Positions 8,373-15,985 are shown, counted from the first letter of the stretch. The stretch is 64,000 bases of DNA from Fimbriimonadaceae bacterium (GCA_019454105.1 CP075364.1:1739362-1803361); one strand, 5' to 3'. A program made the numbers and translations. Notes: generated from the letters alone by a model not told the origin.

Positions 8373-8401
8373 ACAGTACCTGTCCCCCCCCGCGCTGTCA
8401 A
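8373..8401 (-). promoter_or_regulatory. Promoter with G8 spacer tract (phase-variable type)
   Basis: On the minus strand a perfect TTGACA (8401-8396) is followed after exactly 17 nt by TACTGT (8378-8373), a plausible -10. The spacer contains eight consecutive G (8391-8384). A transcript starting just downstream would carry the GGGGAGG ribosome-binding site. Gain or loss of a G by slippage would alter the 17-nt spacing. Poly-G/C spacers of this design switch porA and opc in Neisseria. Confidence 0.6.
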
Positions 8402-8456
8402 GCCCTGGCAAGGGTTTCTTCGGCCTAGGATCGCCTGGGCTGAATGTACTGACCGC

Positions 8457-8574
8457 TCACGCCGCGACCTGCCCCACGAACGAGACCTCCGCCTTGGCCG
8501 ATACCTCATTATTGGCCGTGACCGGCACAGAAATCTCAGGTGCCGCTCCAACAGCTTGCGGATAGGCAGCGGAT
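8457..8574 (-). pseudogene. Duplicated remnant of the flhA 3' end
   Basis: This segment repeats the last ~115 bp of flhA (10145-10262): the first 45 nt, including the stop codon, are identical. The two copies then drift apart through substitutions and a net 2-nt insertion, and similarity ends near 8574. Read on the minus strand it still gives NNEVSAKAEVSFVGQVAA then a stop, matching the flhA C-terminus. It has no start or upstream coding sequence. Together the two copies bracket cassette A in direct orientation. Confidence 0.85.
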
Positions 8575-8639
8575 GTACACCGTTACACAGGAAAGTCTCG
8601 ACTCATCGTCATGATCTCTCAATGTTACGGACGTGGCGG

Positions 8640-9035
8640 CTACGAACCGACCTCCCGACTCCGCAACGTCGCCCGATGAAAGGCCAAGCGGACTAAGAGG
8701 CCGCTTGCGAGACAAACCCCCCAAATTGGGATCGAATTGAGCAAGGCTTCAAACTGAGAGCCCGCAAAGCCCGATGGCTTAAAGAGCTCAGTCATGAGAG
8801 CGACAACCGCCATAAGGACAAACCAAAGGACTTGTCGATAAAGTGACGCCACCCCGACAACGAAACCGACGACAATTGAGGCGAGGCTGACAGCAAGCGC
8901 TTTGAGGAGCGGAAAGGGCACGACCAGCATGGTTTGCCACACAAGGAACACGTGGACACCCGCTCGCATGACGAAGATCGTCCCTGCAACAATGAGCTCA
9001 GTTGAGAGCTTAGTTCTCGCGATGGTTTGGTTCAC
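8640..9035 (-). CDS. Cassette A: small polytopic membrane protein
   Basis: About 131 residues from the GTG at 9035; a TTG at 9050 is an alternative. Four hydrophobic helices are visible (LIVAGTIFVMRAGVHVFLVW; LLKALAVSLASIVVGFVVGV; VLWFVLMAVVALM; IPIWGVCLASGLLVRLAF), with short loops and a charged tail HRATLRSREVGS. Size and topology, and a loop of the type ELFKPSGFAGSQF before the last helix, resemble the membrane proteins of cassettes B and C. It overlaps the pseudopilin gene by 26 nt, so translation is probably coupled. Function unknown; an assembly factor or an immunity-type partner are both possible. Confidence 0.7.
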   Translation of the reverse strand: MNQTIARTKLSTELIVAGTIFVMRAGVHVFLVWQTMLVVPFPLLKALAVSLASIVVGFVVGVASLYRQVLWFVLMAVVALMTELFKPSGFAGSQFEALLNSIPIWGVCLASGLLVRLAFHRATLRSREVGS

Positions 9036-9678
9036 CGAAATAATCTGCAAATGGCAGGAATTTACTCTCGAAGATTCCGTCGATAAACGCTGAGCTGTAA
9101 CCCATGGTCTTTGACCGCACTGAACCGTCGTTCACGAGTCTCTGATAAGGGCCAACGGTTCCCCTGTAGTTTCCGATCCTTCCTGGATCGCAAAGGGCCA
9201 GGTTGACCAGCCAGCCGACTTGGTCTCGATTCTCCATTCTCGCGACGTAGCTCTCTAATGTCCAGCCTCCGTCGCCCGGCCCAATATAGGTGGTTCTGAC
9301 AGTCGGCTTGAGTCTGACAAGTTGGTCAGGAGGCAAAGCGAGCGTCGAGACAAATCTGTTGGCGATCCCTTCCGTGGTCGGATCCAAAGGGCTCGTCACG
9401 ATTCCTTCCCCGACCAGACGGTCGGCCACGAGCTGCCGGACGGAAAGAGGTTGCACGTCGTTGTATTGAGAAGCATAAATGGCCGCAGCCTGGCCCAACT
9501 GTCGCAAATTGGACACGTCGACAACGACCTGAGCTCGAACCTGTGAACTACGATAGGCAACCCAAGAGAGGGAGATAAGGATCAGGACAATCGACACCAC
9601 GACCAAGACTTCGACCATCGTGAACGCCAATCTCTTACGCCCGAACGGTCGCTGGGCAGTCAAGGCTACTGGTCTCAT
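9010..9678 (-). CDS. Cassette A: type IV pseudopilin-like protein
   Basis: 222 residues. The N-terminus shows a prepilin peptidase site and methylation motif: a basic leader (RPFGRKRLA) then FTMVEVLVVVSIVLILISLSWVAYRSS, with Glu at +5 of the mature protein. The helix continues as NLRQLGQAAAIYASQYND, then a globular C-terminus of about 150 residues lacking known domains. It would be inserted in the inner membrane and incorporated into a type IV pilus or type II secretion pseudopilus after cleavage by PilD; those machines are not encoded here. Starts 5 nt after the cysteine-rich gene. Confidence 0.85.
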   Translation of the reverse strand: MRPVALTAQRPFGRKRLAFTMVEVLVVVSIVLILISLSWVAYRSSQVRAQVVVDVSNLRQLGQAAAIYASQYNDVQPLSVRQLVADRLVGEGIVTSPLDPTTEGIANRFVSTLALPPDQLVRLKPTVRTTYIGPGDGGWTLESYVARMENRDQVGWLVNLALCDPGRIGNYRGTVGPYQRLVNDGSVRSKTMGYSSAFIDGIFESKFLPFADYFGEPNHREN

Positions 9679-9683
9679 TTCGC

Positions 9684-10049
9684 TTATAGTTTGATGCACG
9701 AGCTCGAAGGACAGTCCGTCCCAAACGTCAGATTGGTGCAGAACCAGTCCCAACCTTCGTGGATCCGCTGGTAATAAAAACCGTTGCTGCACTGATAGCG
9801 TTCGCACCGGAATGTTTCCTTGCGCCTTGGCGTGTTCTGCTGGCAGTTGGCGTCTTGCACGGTCTGCTCCTTCGGGATCGCTGTGTCGTACTCGCAGACG
9901 CCACATGGCGGAGTCAACGGCCGTTCCGGCTCGAACACAAAGTCAGTCCTTGGCGGTCTACCCACATTGAGAGCATTGTAGTCAACGGGGGCCATGAACA
10001 GCATGAGTGCCGAAGCGAGAGGACAAAAAAGCACGAGCCACTTCACCAT
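9684..10049 (-). CDS. Cassette A: small cysteine-rich exported protein
   Basis: 121 residues from the ATG at 10049, with a signal peptide (MVKWLVLFCPLASALMLFMAP). The mature part carries eight cysteines, including CGVC, CERYQC and CPSSSC, and aromatic-rich stretches (NGFYYQRIHEGWDWFC). The spacing suggests a disulfide-stabilised extracellular domain. The frame is also open upstream through the G10 tract to a TTG at 10088, but the promoter-like elements argue for the start chosen, which would give a nearly leaderless transcript. First gene of cassette A. No database family is recognised. Confidence 0.7.
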   Translation of the reverse strand: MVKWLVLFCPLASALMLFMAPVDYNALNVGRPPRTDFVFEPERPLTPPCGVCEYDTAIPKEQTVQDANCQQNTPRRKETFRCERYQCSNGFYYQRIHEGWDWFCTNLTFGTDCPSSSCIKL

Positions 10050-10056
10050 CGGATTG

Positions 10057-10088
10057 AAGTTACCCCCCCCCCGCAAGCTGAATGTCAA
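10057..10088 (-). promoter_or_regulatory. Promoter with G10 spacer tract (phase-variable type)
   Basis: Minus strand: a perfect TTGACA (10088-10083), a 20-nt spacer ending in ten consecutive G (10072-10063), then TAACTT (10062-10057) as -10, only 7 nt before the ATG of the cysteine-rich gene. The 20-nt spacing is longer than the 17-nt optimum, so the sequenced state may be weak or off; loss of three G would restore 17. Confidence 0.6.
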
Positions 10089-10144
10089 TGTTTGAAGGAA
10101 GTTTCGAAAGATAGTTTGAAGCCCGTGTCAAAGCCGGGACCAGG

Positions 10145-12214
10145 TCACGCCGCGACCTGCCCCACGAACGAGACCTCCGCCTTGGCCGAAACCTCGTTAT
10201 AGGCCATCACCGGCACAGAAGGCAGGTGCCGTTCCAACAGCTTTCGGAGAGGCAACCGGATCGAGGCGCTGCAGAGCAAGACCGGCTGTTTGCCTTCGGC
10301 CTGGGCTTGCTCCATCTGCGCCTTGAGCGTGTCCAAGAGACGCGTCTGTAGTTCCGGCTCGACCGCCAGCACGGCCCCAGCCGCCGTCTGCTGAAGCGAC
10401 TCGACCAGGGCCCGCTCCAACTGAGTGTCAAGAGTCAGGCAGGTCAGCCCTCCCCCGTCGTCGGCGTACTGCCGGGTGATCGTCCGGGCCATGGCCGCAC
10501 GGACAAGCTCCCCGAGTTGTTCGGTGTCTTTCACCCGTGAGGCGAAGTCGGCCATCGTCTCCAGGATCGTCACGACGTCGCGCACCGGGATCCGTTCCCG
10601 GAGCAAATGCTGGAGCACCTTCTGCACGTCGCCGATCTGAGCTTGGTTCGGTAAGAGTTCGCTCACGACCGCCTCGTTTTGCTCCTTGGCCGTGTCGATG
10701 AGCCGTTGCACGTCTTGGCGGGTCAAGAGCTCGGCCGAATGGTTCTTCACGATCTCGCCCAGGTGCGTTCCGATCATCGCGCTCGGCTCGACCACCGTAT
10801 AGCCGTTGACCTCGGCGTGCTCCCGGTCGCCCGGGTCGATCCAGACTGCGGGCAACCCGAAGACGGGCTCCCGGGTCGGGATCCCCGCTAACGGGGGGCC
10901 GGAGCCGACCCCTGAGATCGCCAGCAATCGGTCGGGAAGGGCCTGAGCCCGCGCCACTTCCTCGCCCCGCACCTTCACCACGTACTCCTGCGGCGGGAGC
11001 CCGGCGTTGTCCCGGATCCGCACGCTCGGCATCACATAGCCGATTTCCAGGGCCAACTGCCGGCGGGTGGCGGTGACCCGCTCGGGCAGGTCGCCGCCGA
11101 CCCTTGAGTCGGCCAGCTTCGTGAGACCATAGCCGATCTCGATCTCGAGCTGGTCGACCGGAACGAGGGCCAGCACCGCTTCGGGCCCGGCCACCGGGGC
11201 GGGCGCGACTGGAACAGGGTCCTTCTTGGGCGGGGCAATGCCTTGGGCTTGGAGCGCCAGGTTCGGGTTCCTCTCAGAGATCCGCGAGAGCATGAAGAGC
11301 CCGGCCCCTACCGCAAGGAAGATCATCGTCGGAAACCCTGGAATGAAGGCGAAGGCACCGATGGCCGCGCCCGTGGACATGAGCACACGGGGCTGGGCGA
11401 GGATTTGGCCGACCAGTGTGCCGCCCATGCCAGCCTCTTGACCGTTGCGGGTGACCAAGAGGCCGCTCGAGGTCGAGATGAGCAAGGCGGGGATCTGTGA
11501 GACCAAGCCCTCGCCCACGCTCAGCAAAGCATACGTGCTGAGGATCTGGAGCGGGTCGCCCTGGCCGCGCATGAACCCGACCGCGAACCCACCGACGATG
11601 TTCACGATGATGATCAGGATCGAGGCGATGGCGTCGCCCTTCACGAACTTGCTGGCGCCGTCCATCGAGCCGTAAAAGTCGGCTTCCTGCTTGACCTGCT
11701 TGCGCCGTTGCCGCGCCCCTTCCTCGTCGATGAGCCCGGCTGCCAGGTCAGCGTCGATCGCCATCTGCTTGCCCGGCATCGCGTCCAAGGTGAAACGGGC
11801 CACGACCTCGGAGACGCGAGTCGCGCCGTTCGTGATGACGATGAACTGGACGATCATCAGGATGACGAAGGCCACGAACCCGACGACGAAGTCCCCGCCC
11901 AGGATGAAGCTTCCGAACGTCTGGATCACATGGCCGGCCTCGCCGGTGCCCAGGATCAACTTCGTCGCGGCGATGCTGAGCGCGAGCCTGAACAGGGTCG
12001 TGATCAAGAGCATCGACGGGAAGACGCTGAACTGAAGCGGATCCTTCACGTTCACCGCCGTCAAGAGGATCACCACTGAGGCGGCGATCGCCAGCACGAG
12101 CCCAAGATCCAAGGCCCAGTGGGGCATCGGCAGGATCAACATCGCCACGACCACGAGCACGCCGGCACCGATGAGCAGGTCGGTATGGCGGAGGATCTTG
12201 GCGAGAACAGCCAT
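10145..12214 (-). CDS. flhA: Flagellar export gate protein FlhA
   Basis: 689 residues, normal for FlhA, the large membrane component of the flagellar type III export gate. The N-terminal ~310 residues form multiple membrane helices. The conserved FHIPEP-family stretch (ITNGATRVSEVVARFTLDAMPGKQMAIDADL) is near residues 127-158, followed by the acidic cytoplasmic loop. A Pro/Ala-rich linker (PPKKDPVPVAPAPVAGPE) leads to the cytoplasmic domain that binds export chaperones. No other flagellar gene is in the window, so it is detached from a classical flagellar operon here. Its last ~115 bp are duplicated at 8457-8574. Confidence 0.97.
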   Translation of the reverse strand: MAVLAKILRHTDLLIGAGVLVVVAMLILPMPHWALDLGLVLAIAASVVILLTAVNVKDPLQFSVFPSMLLITTLFRLALSIAATKLILGTGEAGHVIQTFGSFILGGDFVVGFVAFVILMIVQFIVITNGATRVSEVVARFTLDAMPGKQMAIDADLAAGLIDEEGARQRRKQVKQEADFYGSMDGASKFVKGDAIASILIIIVNIVGGFAVGFMRGQGDPLQILSTYALLSVGEGLVSQIPALLISTSSGLLVTRNGQEAGMGGTLVGQILAQPRVLMSTGAAIGAFAFIPGFPTMIFLAVGAGLFMLSRISERNPNLALQAQGIAPPKKDPVPVAPAPVAGPEAVLALVPVDQLEIEIGYGLTKLADSRVGGDLPERVTATRRQLALEIGYVMPSVRIRDNAGLPPQEYVVKVRGEEVARAQALPDRLLAISGVGSGPPLAGIPTREPVFGLPAVWIDPGDREHAEVNGYTVVEPSAMIGTHLGEIVKNHSAELLTRQDVQRLIDTAKEQNEAVVSELLPNQAQIGDVQKVLQHLLRERIPVRDVVTILETMADFASRVKDTEQLGELVRAAMARTITRQYADDGGGLTCLTLDTQLERALVESLQQTAAGAVLAVEPELQTRLLDTLKAQMEQAQAEGKQPVLLCSASIRLPLRKLLERHLPSVPVMAYNEVSAKAEVSFVGQVAA

Positions 12215-12272
12215 AAGAAGGGCTCTTGGGGATTCTCGGCAAATTGGCGGGGAAGCTCAGGAGGGCCCGGAG

Positions 12273-12318
12273 CCTGGTGAGTCCACCAGGATGGCATTCA
12301 AGACGCAGAATGTGCCAT
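12273..12318. other. Two hairpins between divergent flhA and carboxypeptidase genes
   Basis: The 126-nt gap between the two starts holds a perfect 7-bp hairpin (CCTGGTG at 12273-12279 with CACCAGG at 12284-12290). A second inverted repeat follows (ATGGCA at 12291-12296 with TGCCAT at 12313-12318), then TTTTCCC. These could be operator sites, a leader structure or a weak terminator; no regulator can be named. Confidence 0.35.
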
Positions 12319-12340
12319 TTTCCCAAGACTGGTCAATGCC

Positions 12341-13543
12341 ATGAAACTGTCTGTGCGCACCCTTGCCCTCGCCGCGCTCTTCGCCCTGGCCGTCCCCTCC
12401 ATGGCCGCGGAAAACCTGTGGCGGATCTCCGTCGCCGCTCCAGACCCGGTGACCCTCGACCGGCTCATCGACACCGACGTCAACATTTTGGACTGCCACC
12501 CGCACCTGGGCAGCGTCAAAGCCGCCGCGACTCAGGACGAGGCCGTCCGGCTCCAACTCCAAGGTTTCAAGGTCACTTACCTGAACCCGATCCCGGACAC
12601 CAAGAACTGGGCTCGGTTCTTCGAGCACGTTCCGGCAAACTATCGGACGACCTACTACAATGCCGACCAGATCCTGGCCCACTTTGAAGCCCTCAGGGTC
12701 CAGTATCCGAGCTTCGTGACCCGGGCCCAAATCGGGACCTCGATCCTGAACGAGCCGATCTGGGTCTATCGAGTCGGTCGACCGCTCAAGATCGGAGGCA
12801 CCCCTGAGAACTCGATCATCGTCCTGGGCCTCCAGCACGCCCGAGAATGGGTCACCGGCTCCATCGTGATGCATGTCGGCACGATGGCTGCCCAGACCCT
12901 GGCGACGCCCCAAGCCGTGCCCTTCATGCTCAACCAGGCCCTCTATATCGTGCCGATCACAAACCCCGACGGATATCGGTTCACCTGGACGAACAACCGG
13001 CTTTGGCGCAAGAACCGCCGAAACAACGGGAACAACACCTTTGGAGTGGACCTCAACCGGAACTGGGCCAAGGGGTGGGGAGGTTCCGGCTCAAGCGGGA
13101 ACACCAACTCCGAGACTTACCGTGGGACAGCCGCGTTCAGCGAGCCTGAAACCCGGGCCCTGCGCGACTTCTCCAATGGCCTGCCCCGTGTCGGCGGCTT
13201 CCTCGACATCCACAGCTACTCGCAGCTCGTCATGTGGCCGTGGGGCTATTCGACGACCACACCCCCGAAAAACGACTACTTGAGGACCGGGGGCCAACGC
13301 ATGGAGGTCGAAATGGACAAGTTCGGGGCCAACTACACCAGCGGCCAGATCGCGACCCTCTTGTACGTCGCCAGCGGATGTTCGGTGGACTGGGTGTTCG
13401 ACATCAGGCAGTCGGCTTGCTACACCTATGAGATGCGCGACGAGGGCCAGTTCGGCTTCGAACTGCCGCCGAGCCAGATCGCGGTCTCGCAGGATGAAGG
13501 CTGGGCCGGCGTCAAGGAACTCCTGAAGTACGCCGGACCCTAG
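12341..13543 (+). CDS. Exported M14-family zinc carboxypeptidase
   Basis: 400 residues with a signal peptide (MKLSVRTLALAALFALAVPSMAA). After a ~90-residue propeptide-like N-terminus comes an M14 fold: zinc ligands H166 and E169 (QHAREW), H291 (LDIHSYSQ), the substrate-carboxylate Asn-Arg pair at 239-240 (LNRNW) and catalytic E364 (YTYEMRD). It should remove C-terminal amino acids from peptides outside the cytoplasm. The full catalytic set argues for activity; specificity is not predicted. Followed 35 nt later by an M42 aminopeptidase gene, suggesting a shared role in peptide utilisation. Confidence 0.93.
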   Translation: MKLSVRTLALAALFALAVPSMAAENLWRISVAAPDPVTLDRLIDTDVNILDCHPHLGSVKAAATQDEAVRLQLQGFKVTYLNPIPDTKNWARFFEHVPANYRTTYYNADQILAHFEALRVQYPSFVTRAQIGTSILNEPIWVYRVGRPLKIGGTPENSIIVLGLQHAREWVTGSIVMHVGTMAAQTLATPQAVPFMLNQALYIVPITNPDGYRFTWTNNRLWRKNRRNNGNNTFGVDLNRNWAKGWGGSGSSGNTNSETYRGTAAFSEPETRALRDFSNGLPRVGGFLDIHSYSQLVMWPWGYSTTTPPKNDYLRTGGQRMEVEMDKFGANYTSGQIATLLYVASGCSVDWVFDIRQSACYTYEMRDEGQFGFELPPSQIAVSQDEGWAGVKELLKYAGP

Positions 13544-13557
13544 GCCTCCGCTCGGCA

Positions 13558-13583
13558 CGCATCCGGTAACCTGAGCGGATGCG
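13558..13583 (+). promoter_or_regulatory. Hairpin enclosing the start codon of the M42 peptidase gene
   Basis: CGCATCCG (13558-13565) pairs perfectly with CGGATGCG (13576-13583) across a 10-nt loop; the ATG at 13579-13581 lies in the 3' arm. In the transcript this would hide the start codon unless ribosomes arriving from the carboxypeptidase gene (stop at 13543) open it. It may instead be coincidence or a protein-binding palindrome. Confidence 0.35.
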
Positions 13584-14643
13584 GGACGAGTCCCTAGAGT
13601 TCTTCAAAGCCATCGTCGACGCACCCTCGCCGTCCGGGTTCGAGCAACCCGCGGCGAGGGTCTTTCGTGACTACACCTCAAAGTTCGCGGACGAGGTCGT
13701 CACGGACGTCCACGGCAACACCTGGGCCGCCCTCAATCCCAAAGCCGAAGCCAGAGTCATGCTGGCCGGCCATATGGACGAGATCGGCTTCCAGGTCGCC
13801 CACATCACCGACGACGGGCTGATCTACTTCATGGGGATCGGTGGGCACGACTCCATGGTGCCGCTCGGCCAACGCGTCTGGATCCACGGCCGCGAGCGGG
13901 TCCCTGGCGTCATCAGCCGCAAGCCGGTCCATCTGCTTGAGAACAGCGAGAAGGACAAGCGCCCCGAGCTCCACGACCTCTGGATCGACATCGGCGCCAA
14001 GAACAAAGAGGAGGCCGAGGCCGTCGTCTCCATCGGCGACCCGGTCACCTATCAATGGGAGTTCCAGCACCTCATGGGCGACCGGGTCTGCGCCCGCGGT
14101 TTCGACAACAAGATGGGGGCGTTCGTCGTCGCCGAGGCTCTGCGGCTCGTGGCCGAGAAGGGCGCGCCCGAGGGGGTCGGGGTCTTCGCCGTGGCCACTG
14201 TCCAAGAGGAGGTCGGCCTGCGCGGGGCCAAGACCAGCGCCTACGCCATCGGGGCCCAAAGCGGCCTCGCGGTGGACGTCGACTTCGCCATCGACGTGCC
14301 AGGCCTCGCCAAGACCCGTTACGGCGTCGCCGACATGGGCAAGGGTCCGACCGTCACCCGGGGCTCCAACATCAACCCGGTCGTCTTCGAAACCCTCATG
14401 ACCGTGGCCAAAGAGGACGGGATCAACGTCCAGGTCGCGGCCTGGCCCGGCGGCACCGGCACCGACGCCAACGCCATGCAACTCAACCAGTCGGGTATGG
14501 CCACGGGCCTTGTCGGCGTGCCGATCCGCTACATGCACACGCCTTGCGAGCTGCTTGAGCTGAGAGATGTCGAGGATTGCGCCCGCCTCATGGCCGGCTA
14601 TTGCCTGCGCGTCCGCCCCGACACCGACTTCACCCCCCGCTGA
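13579..14643 (+). CDS. M42-family metalloaminopeptidase
   Basis: 354 residues, the usual length for M42 glutamyl aminopeptidase / endoglucanase M-like enzymes, which form large cytoplasmic tetrahedral complexes trimming peptides. Metal-binding H65 and D67 (AGHMDEIGF), the bridging Asp at 176 (GFDNKMGAF), catalytic Glu 210-211 (VQEEVGLRG) and the C-terminal metal His (YMHTPCELLEL) are all present. It lies directly after the exported carboxypeptidase and is cytoplasmic (no signal), consistent with final degradation of imported peptides. The start codon lies within a strong hairpin. Confidence 0.95.
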   Translation: MRDESLEFFKAIVDAPSPSGFEQPAARVFRDYTSKFADEVVTDVHGNTWAALNPKAEARVMLAGHMDEIGFQVAHITDDGLIYFMGIGGHDSMVPLGQRVWIHGRERVPGVISRKPVHLLENSEKDKRPELHDLWIDIGAKNKEEAEAVVSIGDPVTYQWEFQHLMGDRVCARGFDNKMGAFVVAEALRLVAEKGAPEGVGVFAVATVQEEVGLRGAKTSAYAIGAQSGLAVDVDFAIDVPGLAKTRYGVADMGKGPTVTRGSNINPVVFETLMTVAKEDGINVQVAAWPGGTGTDANAMQLNQSGMATGLVGVPIRYMHTPCELLELRDVEDCARLMAGYCLRVRPDTDFTPR

Positions 14644-14664
14644 CCGCCACTTGCGGGTGGTTCG

Positions 14665-14708
14665 TCCCCCCTCCCCCGACCAAGGGGGAGGGGTCAGGGG
14701 CTGGGGGC
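14665..14708 (+). repeat. GC-rich palindromic dispersed repeat, copy 1
   Basis: Core of complementary C-rich and G-rich arms (CCCCCTCCCCC, short loop, GGGGGAGGGG) followed by a tail TCAGGGGCTGGGGGC. Two related copies occur at 16658 and 16811, so three copies bracket cassette B. REP-like element by appearance; no associated transposase seen. Confidence 0.6.
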
Positions 14709-14844
14709 AACTCAGCCAACCGCCTACCTTCGGACAACGTCGTTTGGTTCAAGGCGCAGACCGTAGCGGCGCCGCCCGTGTGTGATGCCGCTTGCGCCAA
14801 TTCGAAGGGTCTTTCAATCCCGTCCAAGGGCAAGGACAAAGAAG

Positions 14845-15531
14845 CTACTCCGGACAAGGAACCCTCTCAAACTCATTGGCTGACATTAAATCCACGACTT
14901 CTTGCGGCGGATCGACATCCGTGAACAGCCCCCAATAGAGACGGTGGTATTCGATCGATCCGTCTTTTTTCTTGTAACAATGACCGGTCCAATTGACGTA
15001 CTTGACGCTTGAATCGATCCTTGACCGAAGAATAGGACCATAGTAATCGTACAGGTAAGGCGGCCCTTCTGTTCGGTTTCGCCGTGATCCATGGCTCACG
15101 CAGGCGATGAGTCCGTAGTTCGGATCCAGTTGTGTCAGTTTCTCCATGAAGACCGGCTCGTCGGTTAGAACCGAGATATAGCTGACGGGCGACCCAAGTT
15201 TGGCGCCCGCCTGAAAGTTGACGCCATGTCGGGTGCGGTCTTCCGGACACTTGCAAAGGGCAGGGTCGACCAGGTACGACAGGAGAGGTCGAAAGTCATA
15301 AAACATCTTCAATGGCAAAGCATCGTCGTTATCCCGCTTGTACATTTGTGCCGCGCTGGCGATCTGCCTCATGTTTACGGTGCAGGCCGCTCTCTTTGAT
15401 TGACTGATCGAAGACCGATATACGGGTACGACGATCGCCGCAATTGTCAAGACAATAGCGATCGCCACCAGAATCTCCATGAGCGTTAATCCAGTGGAAT
15501 GCCTGGATGATGAAGTCCTACGGTGCTTCAC
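14845..15531 (-). CDS. Cassette B: type IV pseudopilin-like protein
   Basis: 228 residues from a GTG at 15531, which overlaps the membrane-protein gene by 14 nt. The leader (KHRRTSSSRHSTG) precedes LTLMEILVAIAIVLTIAAIVVPVYRSS with Glu at +5, followed by NMRQIASAAQMYKRDNDD, typical of prepilin-like proteins cleaved by PilD. The C-terminal domain contains six or so cysteines (CKCPEDR, IACVS, GHCYKKK, VPCPE), unlike the cassette A pseudopilin. Last gene of the cassette. Role is presumably in a pilus or secretion pseudopilus encoded elsewhere. Confidence 0.85.
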   Translation of the reverse strand: MKHRRTSSSRHSTGLTLMEILVAIAIVLTIAAIVVPVYRSSISQSKRAACTVNMRQIASAAQMYKRDNDDALPLKMFYDFRPLLSYLVDPALCKCPEDRTRHGVNFQAGAKLGSPVSYISVLTDEPVFMEKLTQLDPNYGLIACVSHGSRRNRTEGPPYLYDYYGPILRSRIDSSVKYVNWTGHCYKKKDGSIEYHRLYWGLFTDVDPPQEVVDLMSANEFERVPCPE

Positions 15532-15985
15532 TATGAAAATGTCTCGCTATCACAATAAAGCCTAGATACGCCCCGAGCAAGCGCAACATGAGCGGATAGA
15601 CATCGAGCAAGAAGCTGCCTGGCCCCCAAGGTTTGTAAAGTGTCAACCATCCGACGACTGCGGCCGCAAGAACGGTGATCAGGCTGGCCGTTCGCGAAGC
15701 AGAGTCAAGACCCCATTGAAGGCCCGCAAAAACCCCACCGACCGCAGCCGCCGCTAGCCCCACAGGGGTGAAACCGGCAACGAGGCCCCGGCTGACTGCC
15801 AATGCCATGGGCGGGCCGCCTTCTTCTGAATTGGAAGACGCGAGGCTCGTCACGAGCCCCCCGATAACGAACCCAGCGGAAAGGGTAAGAGCGTGGCCCA
15901 GGGTCTGGCAGGCCCCGTGCCATGCCACCGCTTGGAGTCGGCTCCATTGTCGCGAGGGTCTTGTTAGTTGGGAACTCCGTTGCAT
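15518..15985 (-). CDS. Cassette B: small polytopic membrane protein
   Basis: 155 residues from the ATG at 15985, overlapping the cysteine-rich gene by 22 nt. Four hydrophobic helices (ALTLSAGFVIGGLVTSLAS; GLVAGFTPVGLAAAAVGGVFAGL; ASLITVLAAAVVGWL; LMLRLLGAYLGFIVIARHF), with a loop LYKPWGPGSFLLD before the last one that resembles the ELFKPSGFAGSQF loop of cassette A. A longer frame upstream lies over the cysteine-rich gene and is not used. Likely homologous to the other cassette membrane proteins but highly diverged. Function unknown. Confidence 0.7.
   Translation of the reverse strand: MQRSSQLTRPSRQWSRLQAVAWHGACQTLGHALTLSAGFVIGGLVTSLASSNSEEGGPPMALAVSRGLVAGFTPVGLAAAAVGGVFAGLQWGLDSASRTASLITVLAAAVVGWLTLYKPWGPGSFLLDVYPLMLRLLGAYLGFIVIARHFHSEAP

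Noticed and set aside
8354-8411. N-terminal extension of the 182-aa exported protein through the G8 tract
   Set aside because: The extension would precede a clear signal peptide, and the ATG at 8354 has a strong ribosome-binding site; the tract lies in promoter sequence.
9010-9678. Pseudopilins as members of the DUF1559 family of planctomycete-type proteins
   Set aside because: Only the N-terminal methylation motif is shared; the C-terminal domains lack recognisable DUF1559 signatures.
8375-10075. Homopolymer tracts as assembly artefacts
   Set aside because: Tract-length errors are possible, but presence of a long tract at four operon starts and inside TTGACA-type promoters argues for real elements; the exact lengths should still be verified.
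13678-14538. 286-codon minus-strand open frame opposite the M42 peptidase
   Set aside because: Shadow frame, rich in Gly, Asp and His, while the plus-strand product has all catalytic residues.
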